DNA of 5,884 nucleotides from the NCBI GenBank assembly GCA_039908285.1, contig JAMOBE010000151.1:1-5884 (forward strand), written 5' to 3'. Numbering within the stretch: position 1 is the first letter of the stretch; each line of letters starts with the position of its first letter. The notes under the pieces were generated by a model that saw nothing but the letters and a program-made list of their open reading frames with translations, was not told the origin of the DNA and made no database searches. This DNA comes from JAMOBE01 sp039908285 (GTDB taxonomy: Bacteria; Pseudomonadota; Alphaproteobacteria; Rhodospirillales; Rhodospirillaceae). Below are positions 1-5,373 of the stretch, in pieces. Position numbers and translations under genes: made by a program.

Positions 1-1
1 G

Positions 2-1249
2 GTGGGCATCGGCGAGGACGGCGCGGCCGGCCTGCCCCCCGCCGCCCGCGCCGCCCTCGGGGACGCGGCCTGCGTGTTCGGCGGCGAGCGCCAGCTTGCC
101 CTGGCCGCCGAGGCCATTCCCGCCGCCGCCGAGCGCCTTCCCTGGGCCGGCCTCGAGGAGACCCTCGCCGCCATCGCCGCCCGCTCCGGACAGCGGGTGG
201 TGGTGCTGGCGAGCGGCGACCCCATGCTGCATGGCATCGGCGCCACCCTGGCCCGCCGGCTGCCCCCGGGAGAAATGACCGTGGTGCCCCATGTCGGCGC
301 CTTTTCCCTGGCCGCCGCCCGGCTGGGCTGGCCGCTGGACGCCGTGGAGACGCTGACGCTGCATGGCCGGCCCCTCGCGGCCCTGGCGCTGCACCTGGCG
401 CCGGAGGCCAGGCTTCTGGCCCTGTCGGAGGACGGCGCCACCCCGGCCGCCGCCGCCGCCCTGCTGGTGTCCCATGGCTTTGGTCAAAGTCGCCTCGCGG
501 TGTTCGAGCACATGGGCGGTCCGGCGGAGCGGCGCCACGATGGCATGGCGCGGGACTGGGGGAGCACGCGGGTCGCCGATCTCAACACCCTGGCCATCAC
601 CTGCGCGGCGGACGACGACGCGGCAATCATGGGCCGGGTGCCGGGACTGCCGGACGACGCCTACACCCACGACGGCCAGCTCACCAAGCGCGAGGTGCGG
701 GCCATCACCCTGGCCGCCCTGGAGCCGTGGGCGGGTGCTTTGCTGTGGGACATCGGCGCCGGGGCCGGATCGATCGCCATCGAGTGGCTGCGCGCCCACC
801 CCCATACCCGGGCGGTCGCCGTGGAGCGCGACCCGGGCCGCCTCTCCGCCATCGCCGCCAATGCCGCCCGTCTCGGGGTGCCGCGGCTCGCCATCGTCCA
901 GGCGGAGGCGCCCGACGGCCTGAGCGGCCTTCCCGGGCCGCCGGACGCGGTGTTCGTCGGCGGCAACGTGGCGCGGCCGGGGCTGCTGGAGGCCTGCTGG
1001 ACGGCCCTATCCCCGGGGGGACGCCTGGTGGCCAACGCCGTCACCCTCGAGGCCGAGGCCCGCCTGCTGGCCTGGCGCGAGACAAACGGCGGAGACCTGG
1101 TCCGCATCGCCATATCGCGCCTGCGGCCGGTGGGGGGACTCACCGGCTGGGACAGCCTGGCCCCGGTCACCCAGTACCGCGGACGGAAAGTCGGCGTCAC
1201 GTCGGAATCAGCGCGAACCGGTCCACGTCCACCAGTCCGCGGTCGGTGA
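2..1249 (+). CDS. cobL: Precorrin-6B C5,15-methyltransferase (decarboxylating), CbiE-CbiT fusion, 5' end missing
   Basis: Enzyme of aerobic cobalamin (vitamin B12) synthesis. It uses S-adenosylmethionine to methylate C5 and C15 of the corrin precursor and removes the C12 acetate carboxyl, giving precorrin-8x; it is cytosolic. Numbering from the GTG at 2, residues 1-200 form the CbiE-type tetrapyrrole methylase half, with GIGEDG at 2-7 and SGDPMLHGIG at 71-80. Residues 215-395 form the CbiT half: LTKREVRAITLAAL (227-240) is typical of CbiT, DIGAGAGSIAIEW (250-262) is the SAM-binding glycine loop, and E275 ends the next strand. The GIGEDG motif normally lies a few residues from the N terminus, so the GTG at 2 is probably an internal valine and the true start lies just outside the window. 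The last 17 residues or so (after KVGVT) look non-conserved and are read across the 3' end of ade. Family assignment is firm; the 5' boundary is not. Confidence 0.95.
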   Translation: MGIGEDGAAGLPPAARAALGDAACVFGGERQLALAAEAIPAAAERLPWAGLEETLAAIAARSGQRVVVLASGDPMLHGIGATLARRLPPGEMTVVPHVGAFSLAAARLGWPLDAVETLTLHGRPLAALALHLAPEARLLALSEDGATPAAAAALLVSHGFGQSRLAVFEHMGGPAERRHDGMARDWGSTRVADLNTLAITCAADDDAAIMGRVPGLPDDAYTHDGQLTKREVRAITLAALEPWAGALLWDIGAGAGSIAIEWLRAHPHTRAVAVERDPGRLSAIAANAARLGVPRLAIVQAEAPDGLSGLPGPPDAVFVGGNVARPGLLEACWTALSPGGRLVANAVTLEAEARLLAWRETNGGDLVRIAISRLRPVGGLTGWDSLAPVTQYRGRKVGVTSESARTGPRPPVRGR

Positions 1250-2930
1250 TCTTCAGGTGGGGGATCACCGGCAGCGGCAGGAAGGCGAGTTGCAGGAAAG
1301 GCTCGGCCAGGGGGCAGCCCATGGCGCGGACGGCGGCTCGCAGGGGTCGCAGGCGGTCCCGCACAGCACCGAACGGTAGGTCGCTCATCAGTCCGGCGAT
1401 GGGCAGGGCCAGCTCGGCCCGAACCTCACCGTCGCACACCGCGACGAACCCGCCCCGCAGCTCGATCAGCCGGTTGACGGCCAGCGCCATGTCGGCATCG
1501 TCGGCTCCGACCACGATCACGTTGTGGCTGTCGTGGCCGACGCTCGAGGCCAGCGCGCCCCGCGGGAAGCCGAAGCCTCGCACGAAGCCCCGGCCGATGC
1601 TGCGGGGGCCGCCGTGGCGGGCCAGGACGCACACCTTGTGGATACCGGCCGCCGGGTCGGCGAGACGCAGTCCGTCCCGCCATGGCAGACTCAAGGTCAG
1701 GTGATCGGTCAGGATGCTGCCGGGGATGACGCCGATCACGGGACCACTCGGTCCGCTGGTCGGGACGGCGAAGTCCTCCGGTGATGCCGGTGCGAGGCGC
1801 ATCGAGTCGAGCCCGATGGGCGCCAGGCGCTCGACGGCATCGAAGGTATGGGGACCGACCGGCCGGCCGTTGCGGATCACCCCCTCCACCGCGCAGGTGG
1901 CGAAGTCGGACAGCAGCACCAGGTCGGCCCGATAGCCGGGGGCGATCATGCCGCGGTCCATCAGGCCGAAGCCCCGTGCCGCCGCGAAGGTCGCCGCGCG
2001 GTAGACGGCGACCGGCGGGGCACCCTGGGCGATGGCCGCGCGGATCAGGTGGTCCATGTGACCCTGCTCGGCGATGTCGAGGGGGTTGCGGTCATCGGTG
2101 CAGAAGGCGGTGAAGGGCCAGGTGGCCTCGGTCACCAGCGGCGCCAGTGCCGCCACGTCCTTGGACACCGAGCCGTCGCGGATCAGCACCTGCAGGCCCT
2201 TGCGCAGCTTCTCCATGGCCTCGGGCAGGGAGGTGCTTTCGTGGCAATTGCGCACCCCGCAGGCGGCGTAGGCGTTGAGGTCCCGTCCCGTCAGCAGCGG
2301 GCAGTGCCCGTCGATGGGCCGCCCGGCGAAGGCCACCAGCTTGTCCAGGACCTCGTCGTCCCCGGCCAGCACACCGGGGAAGTTCATCATCTCGGCGAGG
2401 CCGATCACCCCCGGGTGGTCACGCAGCGGCGCCAGGTCGGCGGCGGTCAGGCGGGCGCCCGAGGTCTCGAGGTGCGTCGCCGGCACGCAGCTCGATATCT
2501 GCACCCGGAGATCCATGGCAAGGGAGACGGCGCTGTCCAGGAAATAGCGCAGACCGGCCATCCCCAGCACGTTGGCGATCTCGTGGGGGTCGCAGATGGC
2601 GGTGGTGGTGCCGCGCGGCAGGACGCAGCGGTCGAACTCGGCCGGCGTCACCAGCGAGCTTTCCACATGCACATGGGTGTCGATGAAGCCCGGAACGACG
2701 ATCAGGTCGCGGCCGTCGATCTCCTCGACGCCGCGATAGTCCTCGTAGGTGCCGACTATGGTGTCGCCGCACACGGCGATGTCGCCGCGGGCGATCTCCC
2801 CCGTCGCCACGCTGAGGAAGCGGGTGTCGCGGATGACCAGATCGGCCCGGGCCCGTCCGCGGGCCTGCTCGATACGGCGCTTGAGCCCGTCCCTGGTTGG
2901 CGGCATGGTGTGGGGTTTCCCGTTGTCCAT
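1197..2930 (-). CDS. ade: Adenine deaminase
   Basis: Amidohydrolase-superfamily enzyme that converts adenine to hypoxanthine and ammonia in purine salvage; cytosolic, metal-dependent. Numbered from the ATG at 2930 (577 aa, a usual length for Ade), the metal-binding HVH is at 86-88 in GFIDTHVHVESS. DPHEIANVLG (114-123), LAEMMNFPGV (178-187), GHCPLL (208-213), CHES (229-232) and CTDDRNP (277-283) follow, as expected of the catalytic domain. The C-terminal adenine-deaminase domain shows RGFGFPRGALASSVGHDSHN (451-470). The start is uncertain: ATG 2906 has a weak GGGA 5' of it and would give 569 aa, ATG 2930 has no clear ribosome site, and ATG 2978 would overlap the start of the divergent gene. 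Conserved sequence begins only around residue 15 (GLKRRIEQARGRARADLVI), so homology does not separate the first two. The 3' end overlaps cobL convergently. Product identity is firm. Confidence 0.95.
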   Translation of the reverse strand: MDNGKPHTMPPTRDGLKRRIEQARGRARADLVIRDTRFLSVATGEIARGDIAVCGDTIVGTYEDYRGVEEIDGRDLIVVPGFIDTHVHVESSLVTPAEFDRCVLPRGTTTAICDPHEIANVLGMAGLRYFLDSAVSLAMDLRVQISSCVPATHLETSGARLTAADLAPLRDHPGVIGLAEMMNFPGVLAGDDEVLDKLVAFAGRPIDGHCPLLTGRDLNAYAACGVRNCHESTSLPEAMEKLRKGLQVLIRDGSVSKDVAALAPLVTEATWPFTAFCTDDRNPLDIAEQGHMDHLIRAAIAQGAPPVAVYRAATFAAARGFGLMDRGMIAPGYRADLVLLSDFATCAVEGVIRNGRPVGPHTFDAVERLAPIGLDSMRLAPASPEDFAVPTSGPSGPVIGVIPGSILTDHLTLSLPWRDGLRLADPAAGIHKVCVLARHGGPRSIGRGFVRGFGFPRGALASSVGHDSHNVIVVGADDADMALAVNRLIELRGGFVAVCDGEVRAELALPIAGLMSDLPFGAVRDRLRPLRAAVRAMGCPLAEPFLQLAFLPLPVIPHLKITDRGLVDVDRFALIPT

Positions 2931-2976
2931 GGCTTGGTATATGGGATCCGCGCGACCGTATACTACCGAGGATGTC
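2931..2976. promoter_or_regulatory. Short divergent intergenic region between ade and the HD hydrolase gene
   Basis: Forty-six bases separate the two start codons if ade begins at 2930. For the rightward gene a TATACT box (2959-2964) is a close match to the -10 consensus. The best -35 candidate, TTGGTA (2934-2939), sits 19 bases away, which is long. A leftward -10 would have to come from the TATACC/CATATA stretch (complement of 2936-2943), with no recognisable -35. TATACT at 2959 puts the start point near 2971, only about six bases before ATG 2977. The GAGGA ribosome site at 2968-2972 would then lie mostly outside the message, so either transcription starts upstream or the message is nearly leaderless. 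Based on motif matching only. Confidence 0.35.
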
Positions 2977-3636
2977 ATGACACGAAAAGTATCAGCGGAC
3001 GATGCTGCGCGATTGAGCGAATGGGCGCCACGGACCTGGCAGAGAATGCTGTCGGGACGGCGGCTCAATCTGGTGGATCCCTCGCCGCTGGACATCGAGA
3101 TCGGCGACATCGCCCTTGGTCTGTCGCGCAATACCCGCTGGAATGGCCAGACCAGCGGCGATCATGGCTGGAGTGTCGCCCAGCACTCGGACTTCGTGGT
3201 GGACATCGTCCGCCGCCTGTGGCCACGGGCGCCAGCGTCGGTGCTGATGGCGGCGAAGCTCCACGACGCCTCGGAGTACGTCACCCATGACCTCATCACC
3301 CCCCTGAAGCACGTGGTGGGCGACGTGTTCAAGGAGGTGGAGGACCGGCTGCAGTGCGCCGTTCACATGCGGTTCGGCCTGCCGCCACGGGTGGATCCGG
3401 ACGTCAAGGCCCTGATCAAGCGGGCCGACATCGCCGCCGCGGCCACCGAGGCGGTCCAGCTCGCCGGCTTCACCCTGGAGGAGGTAAGCTCGGTGCTGGG
3501 GTTTCGCGAAAAGCCCCTGGACGTGCGTCTCGAGCCCCTGCCCTCCCGCGCGGCTGAGGCCAAATTCCTCGACGGCTTCCACTACCTGGATCGGAAAATG
3601 CGGATCGAGGGTGCAGGCGCGGTTCGCCGTGGGTGA
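2977..3636 (+). CDS. HD-superfamily phosphohydrolase, YfbR-like (putative 5'-deoxynucleotidase)
   Basis: A 219-residue cytosolic protein with the metal-dependent phosphohydrolase signature: H70 in SVAQHS, the HD pair H96-D97 in LHDASEY with E100 one turn later, and D151 in KRADIAA. This H...HDxxE...D order matches E. coli YfbR, which removes phosphate from deoxynucleoside 5'-monophosphates. R54-W55 (TRWNGQT) precede the first histidine much as the specificity-determining Arg-Trp does in YfbR, so nucleotidase activity is plausible but not proven. The N-terminal block GRRLNLVDPSPLDIEIGDIA (28-47) is an extension not found in YfbR; I associate it from memory with an alphaproteobacterial HD subfamily. 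ATG 2977 is chosen because GAGGA lies four bases upstream (2968-2972) and the frame further upstream runs antisense into ade. It is divergent from ade, which invites a shared role in purine turnover (inference). An uncharacterised HD hydrolase is the cautious name. Confidence 0.85.
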   Translation: MTRKVSADDAARLSEWAPRTWQRMLSGRRLNLVDPSPLDIEIGDIALGLSRNTRWNGQTSGDHGWSVAQHSDFVVDIVRRLWPRAPASVLMAAKLHDASEYVTHDLITPLKHVVGDVFKEVEDRLQCAVHMRFGLPPRVDPDVKALIKRADIAAAATEAVQLAGFTLEEVSSVLGFREKPLDVRLEPLPSRAAEAKFLDGFHYLDRKMRIEGAGAVRRG

Positions 3637-3777
3637 ATGATCCTAAATTCGGCAGTCACCAGAGCATTGTCCTAATGCAGGACTGTAAGCCTTGACAAGA
3701 ATGTTCGTCTTGTGTTCCTGTCTGTCGGTGGGGCATCGACCCCGATCGGGAAACAGCAGGAAGGAGGGCGTTTCGCC
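3637..3777. promoter_or_regulatory. Intergenic region upstream of the 515-aa gene: candidate promoter and small inverted repeats
   Basis: This gap contains no open frame that I believe. From left to right: two interleaved 5-base inverted repeats at 3664-3683 nested in CAGTC/GACTG (3653-3657 and 3681-3685); an exact TTGACA -35 match at 3692-3697; a perfect 6-bp inverted repeat ACAAGA/TCTTGT (3695-3700 and 3708-3713, 7-base loop) overlapping that box; then the ribosome site. No good -10 lies 16-18 bases after TTGACA (TTCCTG at 3715-3720 is poor), so the promoter call is weak. The repeat over the -35 would suit a small operator. No GC hairpin followed by a T run is seen, so no terminator can be assigned to the HD gene. 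Confidence 0.3.
3761..3768 (+). promoter_or_regulatory. Ribosome binding site of the 515-aa gene
   Basis: AAGGAGGG is a strong Shine-Dalgarno match ending ten bases before ATG 3778. It decides the start: the same frame is open back to a GTG at 3712, but that codon has no comparable site and the added residues (FLSVGGASTP...) look non-coding. Confidence 0.7.
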
Positions 3778-5325
3778 ATGAACCTTTTCGAGTATGGACA
3801 GCGCGATGGCTCCGGCGCGGGGCGTCGCGGCGGCTGGTTCGACCTCGGACGACCGGTGGGCTGGGAGCAGCCCAACGACCCGGAGGACGTGATCAAGGTC
3901 GAGACCGTGATGGGCAATGCCGGTCACTTCGACCTCAAGGGCTTCGACGGCCCGACCGGCTATGTGGGCTCGGTCCTGGACAAGGGCATCCGGGACTTCC
4001 AGGGCCGGAACGGGCTGGAGGTGGACGGGATCATCAATCCGGGCGGGCCGACCATCACCACCGCCAGGAAGCATCTCGGCGACCTCCTCGATGTCTACAC
4101 GCCCCCCTCCGCCCGGCAGGTGGAGGACCATCACGCGCGGGTGCAGCGGGGCGAGGAAGGGCTTCTCGTCACGCGTCCGCCGTCGCCGACTCTGCGTCCG
4201 GTCCCCGACCTGCCGGAGGTGAGCGGCGACACGTTTGCCATGAATCGGCGCAGTGCCGACTATCTGCGCCGGAACGGGACCGACGGAGAGCACCCGCGCT
4301 GGACGGCCCTCGATGTCGTCGAGCGCGGTCCGGCCGGTGTTGCCCGCGCCCGGGACCTGGTCGAGCAGCTTCGCGAGCAGGCCCCGGATCGCGCCGACGG
4401 CTACGCCTCCGCCATTCTCGCCAACCTGCCCGATGACCAGCAGAGACGCGCTTTTCTGGGCGGTGATCCCCCCGCGCCCCGACCGCTCGGCATCCTTGCG
4501 GCCGAGGCCCCGGACCGGGCGAACGAGGCTGCGACGGAGGGAGAGGTGGAAGATGAGGAAAACCCACAGCAGGTGGCGCAGGCGGGCCTGGTGCTCAAGG
4601 CGGGAAAAGTGCTCATCGACGAAGGAGCCAAGATCTTTGCCAAGGAAGCAGGCAAGGCCGCCGCCGGCGTCGCTGGAGGCGTGGCGATCGGCAGCGTGAC
4701 GGGAGACACGCCGCAGGACCAGCGTCCGGACGGGACCACGGGAGAAAAGGGCACGCGGGACGCCCTCCCCGAGGGGGTGATGAAGGAAATCATGCGGCCG
4801 TTCGAAAACCGCCGCGGTGACGCCCACACCCAGAAGGGCAACGACATCGTCGCCGAGACCTGCAAGGAAGTGCTTGGCCAGGAATTCCCTGAACTTTCGG
4901 GCAGCATCGATCATATCGGCGGCGCAACCAAGGATGGTGGAAAAGATGTGTACCAGGGCGAAAAGCACCTCCCCGGCCCCAAAACCCCCGAGGATAAGCA
5001 TGGGCGCCTCGGCGGCAACTATCCCGACCTGACCTGGGAGCGAAATGGCAATGAGGATGACCGTGCACACGCCAACACCGTCAGCACGCTGAAGGATGGC
5101 ACGACACCGACCGCGGGCGAGCGGCGCCAACTGGCCGAGCTGATCGGCAAGGTGGGTGAGGACCTGGTGACGGCCATTCCGAAGCTGCGTCCCGGCATGG
5201 ACGAGGACGAATACCGCACCATGGTGCGGGACAAGTGCCGCGAGATCTTCGGCAAGTGGAAGAACCACAAACCCGGCAAGACCGACCCTGGCGGTGACGG
5301 GAAGGAAGGAGGTGCCAGCAACTGA
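3778..5325 (+). CDS. Modular protein with N-terminal peptidoglycan-binding-like domain and unassigned C-terminal domain
   Basis: A 515-residue protein that I cannot name. Residues 34-100 resemble a PG_binding_1-type repeat: DVIKVETVMGNAGHFD, then GPTGYVGSVLDKGIRDFQ (58-75), then NGLEVDGIINPGGPT (78-92), with the characteristic FQ...GL.VDG core. Residues 105-265 are a proline-, arginine- and acid-rich linker with two patches that may be helical (174-200, 205-228). Residues 267-308 combine an amphipathic helix (LVLKAGKVLIDEGAKIF) with a short Gly/Ala-rich hydrophobic run (AAAGVAGGVAIGSV, 294-307). Residues 336-492 look like one compact domain, with conserved-looking motifs RRGD.HTQKGNDIVAE (345-360), DHIGGATKDGGKD (378-390), GGNYPDLTW (412-420), HANTVSTLKDGTTPT (431-445) and IPKLRPGMDEDEYR (467-480). 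PD417 with nearby acids and lysines could be a restriction-endonuclease-like site, but no clear E-x-K follows. The tail is Gly/Lys-rich. No signal peptide is seen. It may be an effector, a phage-derived protein or a cell-wall-linked protein. The reading frame is well supported; the function is open. Confidence 0.75.
   Translation: MNLFEYGQRDGSGAGRRGGWFDLGRPVGWEQPNDPEDVIKVETVMGNAGHFDLKGFDGPTGYVGSVLDKGIRDFQGRNGLEVDGIINPGGPTITTARKHLGDLLDVYTPPSARQVEDHHARVQRGEEGLLVTRPPSPTLRPVPDLPEVSGDTFAMNRRSADYLRRNGTDGEHPRWTALDVVERGPAGVARARDLVEQLREQAPDRADGYASAILANLPDDQQRRAFLGGDPPAPRPLGILAAEAPDRANEAATEGEVEDEENPQQVAQAGLVLKAGKVLIDEGAKIFAKEAGKAAAGVAGGVAIGSVTGDTPQDQRPDGTTGEKGTRDALPEGVMKEIMRPFENRRGDAHTQKGNDIVAETCKEVLGQEFPELSGSIDHIGGATKDGGKDVYQGEKHLPGPKTPEDKHGRLGGNYPDLTWERNGNEDDRAHANTVSTLKDGTTPTAGERRQLAELIGKVGEDLVTAIPKLRPGMDEDEYRTMVRDKCREIFGKWKNHKPGKTDPGGDGKEGGASN
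3877..4077 (+). other. Peptidoglycan-binding-like repeat (protein domain, residues 34-100 of the 515-aa product)
   Basis: The pattern is helix (DPEDVIKVETVMGNAGHFD), loop with G-P-T-G, helix (VLDKGIRDFQGRNGL), then VDGIINPGGPT. This follows the usual PG_binding_1 order of a first helix, the DG.fG..T equivalent, the AV..FQ..nGL helix and the VDG turn. The match is by eye. The D-GPTGY and NPGGPT variants differ from textbook repeats, so binding to cell wall is an inference. Confidence 0.55.
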
Positions 5326-5328
5326 CTC

Positions 5329-5357
5329 TTGCGCATCCATGGCATGCGGCATATACT
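5329..5357 (+). promoter_or_regulatory. Candidate promoter for the downstream partial gene, giving a leaderless message
   Basis: TATACT (5352-5357) is preceded at 17 bases by TTGCGC (5329-5334), a half match to the -35 consensus. The expected start point, six to seven bases after the -10, falls on the A of ATG 5364 or the next base. No Shine-Dalgarno sequence precedes that ATG, which fits a leaderless start. The -10 box sits in the loop of the inverted repeat. Alternatively the gene is only co-transcribed from upstream. Confidence 0.4.
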
Positions 5358-5373
5358 CGCCGCATGCCATGGA
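5336..5373. repeat. Perfect 15-bp inverted repeat with 8-base loop over the start of the downstream gene
   Basis: The left arm TCCATGGCATGCGGC (5336-5350) is the exact reverse complement of the right arm at 5359-5373; the loop is ATATACTC (5351-5358). It begins ten bases after the stop of the 515-aa gene. The right arm contains the ATG (5364) of the next gene, and the loop contains a TATACT box. As RNA it would be a stable, mostly GC stem that hides the start codon. As DNA it is a symmetrical site centred on a -10 box, as expected of a repressor operator. It is not followed by a T run on either strand, so a classical intrinsic terminator is unlikely. Confidence 0.85.

Noticed and set aside
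2976..2978. ade start at ATG 2978, overlapping the HD gene ATG on the other strand
   Set aside because: It would leave no room for either promoter between the genes and adds residues outside the conserved Ade region.
1848..3290. 480-codon plus-strand open frame antisense to ade and running into the HD gene
   Set aside because: The opposite strand encodes a textbook adenine deaminase through the same bases; this frame is a GC-bias shadow rich in Gly, His and Arg.
3712..3777. Upstream GTG start extending the 515-aa protein by 22 residues
   Set aside because: The AAGGAGGG site at 3761-3768 is correctly placed only for ATG 3778, and the added residues look non-coding.
5336..5373. Intrinsic terminator for the 515-aa gene
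   Set aside because: The stem is strong, but no T run follows on either strand, and it overlaps the next gene's start codon and a -10-like box. A regulatory role fits better, although factor-assisted termination is not excluded.
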